Part shown: in pieces, positions 17,333 through 26,047 of the stretch | Layout of the letters: each line of letters begins with the position of its first letter | Numbering within the stretch: the first letter of the stretch is position 1 | The notes under the pieces: generated by a model | The model's input: only the letters and a program-made list of their open reading frames with translations | Told to the model about the DNA's origin: nothing | Databases searched by the model: none | Assembly (NCBI RefSeq): GCF_030248535.1 | Contig: NZ_JAHGAJ010000001.1 | Coordinates: 40,455 to 104,454, forward strand | Origin: Vibrio sp. D404a | GTDB taxonomy: Bacteria; Pseudomonadota; Gammaproteobacteria; Enterobacterales; Vibrionaceae | Direction: 5' to 3' | DNA: 64,000 bases | Program-made: the position numbers and the translations under genes

Positions 17333-18624
17333 CCTTATTTATTCTCGCAATGGCAGTCACCGTCGTGCTGCTGCTGATCGGTGTTCCTGTCGCATTTGCT
17401 TTTGGGGTAGGCGCACTACTCTTTTCTTATATCACCGGTAGTAACATCTCGTTCTTGCTGCCGCATGGTTATAACACAGTAGCCAGCTTTTCACTGTTGG
17501 CACTGCCACTGTTTATTTTTTCCGGTTTTGTGATGGCCGAAAGTGGCATCTCTGAACGTATTCTCAACTTCATTAATGCGTTTGTTGGGCGCATCAAAGG
17601 CGGTTTGGGAGCTGTGACTGTGATCAGTTGTACTCTGTTTGGCGCAATTTCAGGAAGTTCAACGGCTGCTATTGCCGCTATTGGCAAAATTATGATTCCA
17701 CGAATGGTTAAAGAGGGCTACCCAGAAGGGCACGCCACTGGTTTGGTTGCTTGCTCGTCAGTATTGGCGTTGCTGATCCCACCATCCATACCTATGATTA
17801 TTTTCTCAATTACCAGTGGTATTTCTGTAGGAGCAGCATTCCTCTCAACCATAGTGCCGGGGCTGTTACTCGCTCTCTGGTACTGCGTACTCAACCATTT
17901 CATCTTGAGAAATGAGCAGGGTATCCAAGTACATAAACCCAAGTCTTATAAAGCTCAGTTTCAAAATATCCAACAAACGGGAAGAAAAGCAACGTTCGCT
18001 CTTCTTATGCCGATCATTATTTTAGGCACCATATACAGTGGCTTGGCGACACCGACGGAAGCTGCCTCTATTGCTGTTGTTTACTCGGTTGTCATTGGAC
18101 TCATGGTGTACAAAGGCATCAGCTTTAAACAGCTAATGGACATTACTGTCAGTTCAGTAGCGATGACGGGATCCATTATCGCGGTGTTGTTCTTTTTATT
18201 CGTCATGAGTCGCGCAATGGTATTTCAGCAAATACCGAATCAGATCGCGGATGCGTTGCTGCAGATTAGTGATAACAAATTGGTACTACTCTTATTGATC
18301 AATGTATTGTTAATGCTGATTGGCATGATAGTAGACGATATTTCCGGAAGTATTCTTGCTGCGGTTATTTTCCTGCCAATCATTAAGGCACTAGGCATCG
18401 ATCCGATTCATTTTGCTGCTATCGTGGGCGTTAACTTAGGATTGGGGAACATCTCACCACCATGCGCACCTATGCTTTTCATGGCTGGGGGAGTGGCCAA
18501 GCTCTCGCTCGACAAATACATTAAGCCAACCATGAAGCTAATTCTGCTTGGACACCTGCCTATGGTGCTGATCGTAACCTTCATCCCAAGTCTTTCCTTG
18601 TACCTACCAAGCGTACTGCTTTGA
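17329..18624 (+). CDS. TRAP transporter large permease subunit (DctM)
   Basis: The large permease subunit, 431 residues, about twelve membrane helices, the normal length for DctM. It shows the family's GAISGSSTAAIAAIGKIMIPRMVKEGYP segment and PPCAPMLFM near the C-terminus. It uses the sodium gradient to move the substrate delivered by DctP. It is the last gene of the five-gene unit; a terminator follows at 18735. Confidence 0.92.
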   Translation: MTLFILAMAVTVVLLLIGVPVAFAFGVGALLFSYITGSNISFLLPHGYNTVASFSLLALPLFIFSGFVMAESGISERILNFINAFVGRIKGGLGAVTVISCTLFGAISGSSTAAIAAIGKIMIPRMVKEGYPEGHATGLVACSSVLALLIPPSIPMIIFSITSGISVGAAFLSTIVPGLLLALWYCVLNHFILRNEQGIQVHKPKSYKAQFQNIQQTGRKATFALLMPIIILGTIYSGLATPTEAASIAVVYSVVIGLMVYKGISFKQLMDITVSSVAMTGSIIAVLFFLFVMSRAMVFQQIPNQIADALLQISDNKLVLLLLINVLLMLIGMIVDDISGSILAAVIFLPIIKALGIDPIHFAAIVGVNLGLGNISPPCAPMLFMAGGVAKLSLDKYIKPTMKLILLGHLPMVLIVTFIPSLSLYLPSVLL

Positions 18625-18734
18625 TAAGCTGGCATGGAACAGGTGTGAAATGGGCATAAATGCAGTTAGTATCGCAGAGCTCGTTGGGAGCTAACGTAAT
18701 GCTATTTTATTGGCACGAGATATTGATATAAAAG

Positions 18735-18759
18735 CGCCTCCGTTTTGGGAGGCGTTTTT
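18735..18759 (+). terminator. Rho-independent terminator of the aminotransferase/TRAP operon
   Basis: CGCCTCC and GGAGGCG pair around GTTTTG and are followed by five T. The 350 bases between DctM and the antitoxin hold this terminator and the antitoxin promoter; nothing else is seen. Confidence 0.9.
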
Positions 18760-18917
18760 GCATTGCAGGTTTTAATTTTTGGTCTTTATCTGATTTTTGG
18801 ATAGAAGCGAGGTAGAGGTTAAGGTCTAACACACTCGATGGGGAATTGAGTAAGCATCTTGAAACTTTGAATGCTTTGTATGTTTACCTTTCGCACAAAT
18901 CGCACGATTTAATTATA

Positions 18918-18945
18918 TTGACCATTTCATGCGATCAACTACAAT
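18918..18945 (+). promoter_or_regulatory. Promoter of the toxin-antitoxin pair
   Basis: TTGACC, 16 bases, TACAAT, close to the sigma-70 consensus and 31 bases upstream of the antitoxin start. A direct repeat TCGCAC at 18891 and 18900 precedes it and could be an autoregulatory operator. Confidence 0.55.
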
Positions 18946-18976
18946 CTTACTGTAAGTCCAGATGTGGAGATTGAAC

Positions 18977-19219
18977 ATGCACACACTAACAGCAAATGAT
19001 GCCAAACGTAATTTTGGTGAGCTACTTCTAAGCGCCCAACGTGAGCCTGTGAAGATTAGTAAAAACAGCAAAGATGCTGTAGTTGTAATGTCTATTAAGG
19101 ACTATGAAGAGCTGGAGGCGATGAAAGCTGATTACCTTAGACATTGTTTCGAGTCAGCCAAACAAGATTTGGCACAAGGTAATGAAGTTGATGGTGAAGA
19201 CTTTTTAAATGCCTTATAA
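18977..19219 (+). CDS. Type II antitoxin, Phd/YefM family
   Basis: An 80-residue antitoxin. The N-terminus TANDAKRNFGELLLSAQREPVKISKNSKDAVVVMSIKDYEEL is the Phd/YefM dimerisation and DNA-binding fold; the acidic C-terminus (QGNEVDGEDFLNAL) would wrap the toxin. The start at 18977 has GGAG at seven bases. It lies six bases before the toxin gene. It would neutralise the toxin and repress the shared promoter. Confidence 0.9.
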   Translation: MHTLTANDAKRNFGELLLSAQREPVKISKNSKDAVVVMSIKDYEELEAMKADYLRHCFESAKQDLAQGNEVDGEDFLNAL

Positions 19220-19225
19220 CCCACT

Positions 19226-19522
19226 ATGCAAAATAATAAATACAAACTGAGTAAGTTAGCTCAGGCTCATTTACGGAAAATCAAAAGCTATACCGTTAAC
19301 AATTTCTCTGAGATGCAGTGGCTAAGTTACAAAGATACGTTACTAGCTGGTTTTCAAATGCTTGCTGATAACCCAGCTGTTGGTCGCAGTTGTAATGAGA
19401 TATATCCAGGCGGGTTCTATTTCCCTGTAGGCAAGCATACTGCTTATTTTACAAAAGAAGATGGCTTCATTTTGGTTGTAGCTGTACTCAGCCAGTCACA
19501 ACTTCCTCAGAATCACTTGTAG
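19226..19522 (+). CDS. parE: Type II toxin, RelE/ParE superfamily
   Basis: A 98-residue toxin of the RelE/ParE fold: YKLSKLAQAHLRKIKSYTVNNF at the start, GFQMLADNPAVGRSCNEIYPGGFYFPVGKHTAYF in the middle and VVAVLSQSQ at the end, matching ParE-like rather than ribosome-bound RelE members. ParE toxins inhibit DNA gyrase, so the likely outcome of imbalance is growth arrest. Pairing with a Phd-type antitoxin is common in Vibrio. Nothing shows the pair lies in an integron array. Confidence 0.88.
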   Translation: MQNNKYKLSKLAQAHLRKIKSYTVNNFSEMQWLSYKDTLLAGFQMLADNPAVGRSCNEIYPGGFYFPVGKHTAYFTKEDGFILVVAVLSQSQLPQNHL

Positions 19523-19675
19523 CCAAGAAGCCACCCTAAACTGTTGTGATATAAACGCTAATGACAAACTAGAAAGAGGCTCAAATAAAAACCATCTAAT
19601 AAATGTTCTGGTTTTGCGTTTATTATGCGACTAGCTTTAAAAACTGCCTTACGCTTGTTGAGTCTGATTTTCAAC

Positions 19676-20158
19676 TCACCACGTTCTATCAAGATCTTTA
19701 GCGTATAAAGAAATGGCACGCTGATACTCTTTAATGGCATCGCTACTTGTGGTTGATACTAAAAGTTCAAGCAGTAATGATGTTGCTTCTTTATGGCGCC
19801 CCAAGTTGTATAAGCACATTGCATAGAAAGGCTGAACTTCAACAGAGTTGGGGTACTCGCTTAGCGTTTGTTCGAAGTAGGTTAGTGCCTTCGAATACAT
19901 ACCTAGACTTCGATAAGTACTCGCTAGCCCAAACAAAGCATCAAACCTTTCTACCGACGATAATGAGCCTGAAAGAGAAGATAGATAGTGCTCGATCGCT
20001 TGTTGCTCTTTGCCCTCATTGTCGTACGACCAAGCAATCTGCAAGTGAGCCTTAGCAGCAAAAGTTTCATCTTTTAATAGTGTTTTAAGTAAGGCTCTCG
20101 ACTCTTGGTACTTAGACTCTTTGCGTAATTCGATGGCGTGTTTGATGATACTTTCCAT
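19676..20158 (-). CDS. Tetratricopeptide-repeat protein
   Basis: A 160-residue protein made of TPR-like helix pairs: ESKYQESRALLKTLL, AKAHLQIAWSYDNEGKEQQAIEHYLSSL, FDALFGLASTYRSLGMYSKALTYFEQTLSEYPNS, VQPFYAMCLYNLGRHKEATSLLLELL. It has no signal peptide, so it is probably a cytoplasmic scaffold or chaperone-like protein. The start at 20158 has AAAGGA at six bases; the longer frame from 20218 lacks a site. Its partner is unknown, and the toxin-antitoxin pair next door is on the other strand. Confidence 0.8.
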   Translation of the reverse strand: MESIIKHAIELRKESKYQESRALLKTLLKDETFAAKAHLQIAWSYDNEGKEQQAIEHYLSSLSGSLSSVERFDALFGLASTYRSLGMYSKALTYFEQTLSEYPNSVEVQPFYAMCLYNLGRHKEATSLLLELLVSTTSSDAIKEYQRAISLYAKDLDRTW

Positions 20159-20262
20159 AGTCTTTCCTTTAGGCATAATCTGAAAGCACTTAGACAGAAA
20201 ACTTCTATACGTAAACACAGGACTCTTCCGCTTAGTTCTTTGTTACCGCAATCTTACTAGAA

Positions 20263-20369
20263 ATGAGTTTGCATGACCTGAAAGAAGCCATCCAGCAACA
20301 TCCATCGATCGTTTCTTCAACCAACTAGATGCGCTGAATATGGAGCTTAACTTTTCGTTTGAGACTTAA
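20263..20369 (+). pseudogene. Possible frameshifted remnant of a small gene
   Basis: An ATG at 20263 opens a frame reading MSLHDLKEAIQQHPSI before it stops at 20326. The adjacent frame continues DRFFNQLDALNMELNFSFET to a stop at 20367. Joined by one frameshift near 20305, the two give a coherent ~36-residue amphipathic peptide. It could be a decayed gene, or chance; the ribosome binding site is weak. Confidence 0.25.
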
Positions 20370-20764
20370 ACGGAGTACATCACCGTTGCTTCGCCATCGA
20401 CTGCGACTTCACCGTTCGCGTTTAATACCTGAGTTGATATCACTGCGATGGGTTTGTCGTCGCGTACGCTAGTTACTTCCACTTTGGCGGTGACGGTTTC
20501 GCCTACAAAGATAGGGCGAACAAACTTCAAGGATTGCCCTAAATAGATGCTGCCAGCTCCGGGTACTTTTGAGGCCAATAGGCCAGAGATAAGGCTAGAT
20601 GCCAGCATGCCATGTACGATTGGGCGCTCAAATTGCGTGGTTTTAGCGAAATCTTCATCTAAATGGATTGGGTTGTAGTCCTCTGAGACACTCGCAAACG
20701 CTTCGACGGTTTGTTTATCTAGGGTCTTTTCTATTGTGGCAGTTTGGCCGATTTCTGGCTTCAT
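20366..20764 (-). CDS. phaJ: MaoC-type (R)-specific enoyl-CoA hydratase
   Basis: A 132-residue hot-dog-fold hydratase. The segment VSEDYNPIHLDEDFAKTTQFERPIVHGML carries the catalytic Asp and His of (R)-specific enoyl-CoA hydratases. It converts trans-2-enoyl-CoA from beta-oxidation to (R)-3-hydroxyacyl-CoA, the monomer used by the polymer synthase encoded just upstream. Its ATG shares one base with the phaC stop codon and has GGAGT at seven bases, so the two are translationally coupled. Confidence 0.88.
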   Translation of the reverse strand: MKPEIGQTATIEKTLDKQTVEAFASVSEDYNPIHLDEDFAKTTQFERPIVHGMLASSLISGLLASKVPGAGSIYLGQSLKFVRPIFVGETVTAKVEVTSVRDDKPIAVISTQVLNANGEVAVDGEATVMYSV

Positions 20765-22521
20765 TATGCGGACTCCTTTTCCATTTCTACTTCTTGTGCG
20801 ATGACATCTTGAATGCGCTGTTTCACGTATTCACCCGGTGCGTCGAGCTCTCCATCAAGTTCACGGGCTTCAATCATTTCAGAGAAGTTACGCTCATCAA
20901 CCCAAGTTTGCCAATGCGCCCACCATGAGCCTTGATGTTTGTCGGCACTGGCAAGCCATTGAGAAGGAGCTTGGTCGTTATTGTCGTTGGTCCAGAAGCC
21001 GTATTTATTTGAGTCGGCGTGATTCATTGGCCCAGCAATGTGCCCGCTCTCGGTAAGGACAAATTTGTTGTCTCCACCTAGTAGTTTAGTGCCTTCAAAA
21101 TTGCCATCCCACAGGGCGATATGATCATCAATGGCAGATAGGAAGTAGGCTGGTGACTTTACCTTACCTAAATCGATAGTCACGCCATCAATCACCAGCT
21201 CACCTTTGGCGAGTCGATTCTCTAGATAGCACTGACGTAGTAGCTGATTATGGGTCGCGGCAGTCACGTTGGTGTTGTCACAGTTCCAGTAGAGCAGGTC
21301 AAACGCCATTGGGCTTTCGCCTTTCAAGTAGTTGGAGATGTAGTAGTTCCAATACAGACTGTTTTCTCGGAGCAAACTGAATGACACCGCCATTTGGCGA
21401 CCGTCCATATAACCGCGCTGGTTGTTTTGTGCTTCAATGCTGCTGATGATTGGGTCATTGATGAACACACCTAGTTCTCCGGGTTTAGTGAAGTCGAGAA
21501 TGGTGGTGAGCAGAGTGACCGACTTAATACGTTGCTTGCGGCGTTTACCTGAAAGATAAGCCATGGCCGCGACTAAGGTTGTGCCACCAATGCAATAGCC
21601 AATGCCATTGACTTCGCGTTCGCCAGTAACACTTTCAATTGCATCAAGCGCGGGTAACACGCCTTGCGTAACGTAGTTGCCGAAGTCGACATCTCGCATT
21701 TGTGCGTTAGGGTTTATCCAAGAAATCATAAACACTGTATGACCTTGGCTGACCAACCATTTCACGTAAGAGGTCTCAGGGTTAACGTCCATGATGTAAT
21801 ACTTGTTCACGAAGGGCGGTACGATCAGTGTTGGACGTTTATAGACTTGCTTTGTGGTTGGCTTGTATTGAATCAGTTCAAACATCTCATTTTGAAACAC
21901 GATCTTTCCCGGAGTCGAAGCAATGTTCTCACCTAAGGTGAATTGGTTTTTATCCGTCATGCGAATGTTGAGGATGTCGGCACTTTGCTCCAAGTCTTGA
22001 CGAAATTGCTTCATTCCTTGGATAAGGTTCTCACCGTTACTGTCCATGGTCAGTTTGAGTATCTCGGGGTTGGTCGCAACAAAGTTACTTGGCGACATGG
22101 CATTGAGGTACTGGCGAGTGAAAAATGAGAGGCGAGTTTTGGTCTCGTCATCCAAACCCTCACTGTTTTCTACTGATTGCTGAATGTTGTCACAGGCGAG
22201 TTTGTAGCTCTCTTTGATGTAGCGATAAAGTGGCGTGTCGTTCCAAGAAGGGTCACGGAAGCGGCGATCGGTCTCTTTGGTTTGTTCTTGAGTACCAAGA
22301 ATACAATCGTTGAGCAAATTGACTTGTTGTGTCCACCAATTCATCTGCTGCTCAACCATATTGGTTGGGTTCTGCACCATTGAGTTTGCCCACTTTGTAA
22401 AGTCTTCTGATTGGGTTTTCATCAATGTGGATTGTGTTGGCTGACCTAGGTTGTCCATCCATGCTTGCCCATATTGGGACATAAGATCCATCATACCTTC
22501 AAAGGGCGATTTATTTTCCAT
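20764..22521 (-). CDS. phaC: Class I poly(3-hydroxyalkanoate) synthase
   Basis: A 585-residue PHA synthase that polymerises (R)-3-hydroxyacyl-CoA on cytoplasmic granules. The lipase-like box GYCIGG places the catalytic Cys at about residue 310; the Asp lies in SAIDDHIALW and the His in ESGHIAGPMN. Length and the absence of a PhaE/PhaR partner fit class I. It sits between phaP and phaJ, all on the minus strand. The acetyl-CoA thiolase and reductase genes phaA and phaB are not adjacent, which favours monomer supply from fatty-acid oxidation here or from genes elsewhere. AGGA precedes the start. Confidence 0.95.
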   Translation of the reverse strand: MENKSPFEGMMDLMSQYGQAWMDNLGQPTQSTLMKTQSEDFTKWANSMVQNPTNMVEQQMNWWTQQVNLLNDCILGTQEQTKETDRRFRDPSWNDTPLYRYIKESYKLACDNIQQSVENSEGLDDETKTRLSFFTRQYLNAMSPSNFVATNPEILKLTMDSNGENLIQGMKQFRQDLEQSADILNIRMTDKNQFTLGENIASTPGKIVFQNEMFELIQYKPTTKQVYKRPTLIVPPFVNKYYIMDVNPETSYVKWLVSQGHTVFMISWINPNAQMRDVDFGNYVTQGVLPALDAIESVTGEREVNGIGYCIGGTTLVAAMAYLSGKRRKQRIKSVTLLTTILDFTKPGELGVFINDPIISSIEAQNNQRGYMDGRQMAVSFSLLRENSLYWNYYISNYLKGESPMAFDLLYWNCDNTNVTAATHNQLLRQCYLENRLAKGELVIDGVTIDLGKVKSPAYFLSAIDDHIALWDGNFEGTKLLGGDNKFVLTESGHIAGPMNHADSNKYGFWTNDNNDQAPSQWLASADKHQGSWWAHWQTWVDERNFSEMIEARELDGELDAPGEYVKQRIQDVIAQEVEMEKESA

Positions 22522-22601
22522 TCTGACATCCTTGTAAGAAGTGATGCTGAGAGATGGCGATGCTTACCGTTGAGCTTCGCCATCAACCGACAAACAATAA
22601 A

Positions 22602-22952
22602 TTAAGCACTTTTCGCAGTTTTAACCGCAGAAGCCGTTAGCTCATCAGCGGCAGATTTAAAATCTTGACCAAGTTGGGTCAGCTTTTGGCTATCTTCCAT
22701 TAGCTGCTGTGATATTTTGCTCGCGACTTCCATTTGTTTTGAGCCGTATGCAGGGATGTCCTGTGGCTGCTTTAGTGACGCAAGGCTTTGCAAAGATTCA
22801 TTACCAAGCGCGCTGTATGCTTGTAGGCTATCAAGTTGAATCTTGGTCAGTGTCTCGATGTTTTTAGTCACTAGCTGATTGAAGTTGTAGAACGGGTTGG
22901 TTACAGACTCTAGCTGTGAAGTGAAGGCTTTAAAGGTTTCCTGAGTAGACAT
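22602..22952 (-). CDS. phaP: Phasin (PHA granule-associated protein)
   Basis: A 116-residue phasin from the ATG at 22952 (AAGGA at eight bases). It is mostly amphipathic helix, with FNQLVTKNIETLTKIQLDSLQAYSALGNESLQSL typical of the phasin_2 family. It coats PHA granules and controls their number. It is first in the phaP-phaC-phaJ unit. The 424 bases upstream to 23376 hold the presumed promoter; beyond short repeats of GAACGCTCAAAC type no clear site was assigned. Confidence 0.88.
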   Translation of the reverse strand: MSTQETFKAFTSQLESVTNPFYNFNQLVTKNIETLTKIQLDSLQAYSALGNESLQSLASLKQPQDIPAYGSKQMEVASKISQQLMEDSQKLTQLGQDFKSAADELTASAVKTAKSA

Positions 22953-23376
22953 AGTTTCATTCCTTGTACTAAGCAAATTGGGGAAGTGAATGTTCACTTC
23001 TAATGCAAGTTATCGTTCGAAATGTTGCGCAACAGTTAACATATTGATCAAGATCAAAGCGAAAGTCATCCAGTTAAATGAGTGGAAAATCGCTTCAAAA
23101 ATTGATGAATTTAAACATTTGTTTGAATTTTTTGTTTGAACGCTCAAACCCTAAAGAGCTAGGTGGGTTCACGCGAAGTTTAATATGAGTCGCGTTTAAT
23201 ACAGCGCGCGCAATTCAGGAGATGAATTGGCATAAATGTGAAGTTTGTCACGTTATGGGTTTGGTTTAACCAGAGTGGTGAGCGCGAATTGAACAAGTAG
23301 AGTGCGATATATGAGCTCTCTCACTAGAGAGTTTGAAGCTCTAGCGGGAGAGTTAATCTAGAAGGAGGCCAACCTT

Positions 23377-24093
23377 TTACTTCAGGTGTCTGCCACCATC
23401 AAGGTGCAAGGTTCTTCCTGTCATATAGTGACTGGCTAGGACATACTTGATGCCATCAATTATTTCTTCAAACCCGGCTTCCGCAGGAATCAGTGCTTTT
23501 TGCAGAGCTTTGGTTTTGTAGGCCTCGTCATCATGTTCATTGAACTTAATCATCGCCGGAGAGACGGTGTTTACTTTCACTTTGGGAGCCAACATGGCTG
23601 AAAACGATAGCGTTAAGTTGTTGAGCGCAGCTTTACTGGCGGCGTAAGCGATGTGTTTTTTACTGCCTTTCTCCGCAACGTAATCACTGATATGGATGAT
23701 GTCTGAAGATTCGTCACCAGCCGTCAGTTGGTCTTTGAGCGTTAAATTGACAAGATAGGGCACGCTCGCGTGTACCGTCATCATCTGGTTCATGATTTGT
23801 GAGGCGTTCTCACTCGGGTTGTCTTTGTTTTCTGGTTTCCAGTCGGAGGCATTATGTATGACAGCTCGAAGTGTCCTGTACTCCTGACCAACGTAATGAA
23901 GAAAATCGTCTAGGTTGCTTTGCTGATAAAAGTCGACCTGTTGTAAGTCAGCCCCACAGTCGCGCAGCTGTTGCAGTTGGGGATAGTCGCTTCGGTAAGT
24001 TCCGATCACTTTATACCCATCTGACAAAAGTTGCTGCGTCAGTGCGAACCCCAGTCGTTTGCCCACGCCGGTAATTAGAATCGTCTCACTCAT
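23377..24093 (-). CDS. folM: Dihydromonapterin reductase
   Basis: A 238-residue SDR of the FolM type, which reduces dihydromonapterin to tetrahydromonapterin (and dihydrofolate weakly) with NADPH. The cofactor site TGVGKRLG carries the Lys-Arg pair typical of pteridine reductases, and YAASKAAL is the catalytic pair. The ATG overlaps the folE stop codon by four bases, so it is translationally coupled to folE. It is last in folK-folX-folE-folM. Confidence 0.92.
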   Translation of the reverse strand: MSETILITGVGKRLGFALTQQLLSDGYKVIGTYRSDYPQLQQLRDCGADLQQVDFYQQSNLDDFLHYVGQEYRTLRAVIHNASDWKPENKDNPSENASQIMNQMMTVHASVPYLVNLTLKDQLTAGDESSDIIHISDYVAEKGSKKHIAYAASKAALNNLTLSFSAMLAPKVKVNTVSPAMIKFNEHDDEAYKTKALQKALIPAEAGFEEIIDGIKYVLASHYMTGRTLHLDGGRHLK

Positions 24094-24728
24094 CGTAAAA
24101 ACTCAGCTCTAGTTTGAGGGTTAGTTTTGAAAATACCACCCAGTGCGGTTGTCGTGGTTTCAGAGTTAGCATCCATAACGCCTCTCGATTTCACACAGTA
24201 GTGAGTGGCTTTGATGGTTACTGCAACATTTTCTGTTTCAACCAGAGTTTGTATCGCGACAAGGACTTGTTGAGTTAGACGCTCTTGAACCTGCGGGCGC
24301 TGAGCAAAAAAGCGAACAATACGATTGATTTTAGACAGCCCGAGAATCTTGGACTCAGGAATATAGGCAACCTGTGCTAAACCGTCGATGGTGATGAAAT
24401 GATGCTCACACGTTGATGTTAAATCGATGTCGGATACTTTAACCATCTCATCGACCGACATTTTGTTTTCTATCACACTGATTTTTGGGAAGTTGTTGTA
24501 ATCGAGCCCAGAAAATATCTCATGAACGTACATCTTGGCTATGCGGTGCGGCGTCTCAGCGAGGCTGTCATCGGTCAAATCCAATCCTAGCGTGCTAACC
24601 ACTTCCGTTAAGAGACCTTTAATGCGGTTATATTTTTGGTCACTATTCATTTCGCTCTGTGTCATCGGGGTTTCAAGCCCTTTCGCGAGCAAAGCCTCTC
24701 TTACTTTTTCAGCTTCTGTGTTCAACAT
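24090..24728 (-). CDS. folE: GTP cyclohydrolase I
   Basis: A 212-residue GTP cyclohydrolase I, which makes dihydroneopterin triphosphate from GTP at the start of folate and pterin synthesis. The zinc and substrate motifs are clear: [35 protein letters not shown] and [14 protein letters not shown], with the zinc-binding Cys-His pairs intact, so it is the zinc-dependent FolE-I type. GGAGTG precedes the ATG. Confidence 0.96.
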   Translation of the reverse strand: MLNTEAEKVREALLAKGLETPMTQSEMNSDQKYNRIKGLLTEVVSTLGLDLTDDSLAETPHRIAKMYVHEIFSGLDYNNFPKISVIENKMSVDEMVKVSDIDLTSTCEHHFITIDGLAQVAYIPESKILGLSKINRIVRFFAQRPQVQERLTQQVLVAIQTLVETENVAVTIKATHYCVKSRGVMDANSETTTTALGGIFKTNPQTRAEFLR

Positions 24729-24738
24729 GGCTCACTCC

Positions 24739-25116
24739 TTATTGATGGTTGTCGTGGTCTGCTTCGTAGCTCAGAGTGAGCGAGACGGAGTCGGCAAAAC
24801 GTAGTGCGTGAGGCTTATCAATTCTTACTTGGGCGTATCGCACCCATGAATGATCGATACAAATACCGAGGACATCGCTGGTCAACTTCTCTAAAAGCAG
24901 AAAACGTCCAGATTCGACATGGTGAATAATTTTTTTGCAGATGTTTTTGTAGTTGAGCGCATTCTCGACATCGTCTGAGAGACATAGGTTGTTTGCGGGA
25001 TAGTGGATTTCTGCATTGATAACGATGTCTTGCTGCTTGGTTTTCTCTTCTTCATTAAAGCCTATGAAAGTTCGCAGTCTGAGGTTTGTAATAGTGATGA
25101 TGGCGTTGTGATTCAT
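24739..25116 (-). CDS. folX: Dihydroneopterin triphosphate 2'-epimerase
   Basis: A 125-residue member of the FolB/FolX fold. The opening [34 protein letters not shown] and later [16 protein letters not shown] are characteristic of FolX, which epimerises dihydroneopterin triphosphate toward monapterin. The neighbouring FolM supports the monapterin route. It sits ten bases before folE. An aldolase FolB is the alternative, but FolM next door favours FolX. Confidence 0.88.
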   Translation of the reverse strand: MNHNAIITITNLRLRTFIGFNEEEKTKQQDIVINAEIHYPANNLCLSDDVENALNYKNICKKIIHHVESGRFLLLEKLTSDVLGICIDHSWVRYAQVRIDKPHALRFADSVSLTLSYEADHDNHQ

Positions 25117-25202
25117 AACAGTGTCCAGTCCTTAGAGAGTGATGTCAGTTACGTGCTTGTTTTACGAAAAGATCAATAAAGCTCAGGTGATTAAGAGTTC
25201 AA

Positions 25203-25727
25203 TCAATATTGTTGGAGCTGTTGTGCAGGCTGAGTGAGGTTGAGCTTAAAAGGTATGGATTCGGTTTTTTGACTAGCCTTATCGAAGTTATCCCATAGCT
25301 GTTGATACGAGATGTCTAAAGTGGGGTGACGTTCTTGCGCGGCAATATCGACGAGTGGTCGAAGCACAAAAGCGTATTCGGTGATTTCACCCCTAGGCAG
25401 TTCTACTCCGTCGATGATGCCTACCAAATCGTCGTAAAGAAGGATGTCGATATCCATCGTTCTTGCCGCATACGCTTTGGTCTCACGCTGACGACCATTG
25501 TCTAATTCGATTTGACGCAGAATGTTAGCTAGTTCAGCAACTGGGATATCGCATTCGAATCCAACAACTAGGTTCAGAAAGTTGTCCCCTTCAAAGCCAA
25601 CAGGTTCGCAATCGTAGAATTTAGAAACGTGCAATGGTGCAAAGTGTTCATTCAATGCATTGATAGATGCGGTGATGTGATGTTCGCGGTTAATGTTGCT
25701 TCCGATGCTGACATAAACGGTGGCCAT
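25203..25727 (-). CDS. folK: 6-hydroxymethyl-7,8-dihydropterin pyrophosphokinase
   Basis: A 174-residue HPPK, which transfers pyrophosphate from ATP to the pterin alcohol before dihydropteroate synthesis. The motifs SIGSNINREHHI, YDCEPVGFEGDNFLNLVVGFE and RTMDIDILLYDD (metal-binding Asp pair) are present. It is first of folK-folX-folE-folM, with GGGAAG upstream. The 320 bases to the divergent molybdoenzyme gene hold both promoters; nothing else is assigned. Confidence 0.94.
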   Translation of the reverse strand: MATVYVSIGSNINREHHITASINALNEHFAPLHVSKFYDCEPVGFEGDNFLNLVVGFECDIPVAELANILRQIELDNGRQRETKAYAARTMDIDILLYDDLVGIIDGVELPRGEITEYAFVLRPLVDIAAQERHPTLDISYQQLWDNFDKASQKTESIPFKLNLTQPAQQLQQY

Positions 25728-26047
25728 AATGTTTTCTTCCCTTTTTAGGCAACCAGTTACGTTTCATTTTGCAGTTAAGATCAGGTGTGTCTCTTTTTAA
25801 TGTCCATGGGATCAAAGAATATGAGGCTCTGTTGTAATTAAAGGCATCTTCATTGGGTCTTGTTTTTACTCGATCGGCTATTGGTTGGTAATAACGTATT
25901 CTCAAATATCCTGAATCAGGTCTGGAACAATTGTATCCCGCGAGGGTAAACTTTCAGCCAAAGCCTTCTGTTGGGCATCTATAGCAAGCGTTGCTGGTCA
26001 ACATACTAGTTATTGCAGCGTTCTAATCATTTTAATTAAGTACCACT

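Noticed and set aside
19523..19675. An integron attC site beside the toxin-antitoxin pair
   Set aside because: Short AACGC-like sequence was seen but no paired inverted cores of attC type, so no cassette claim was made.
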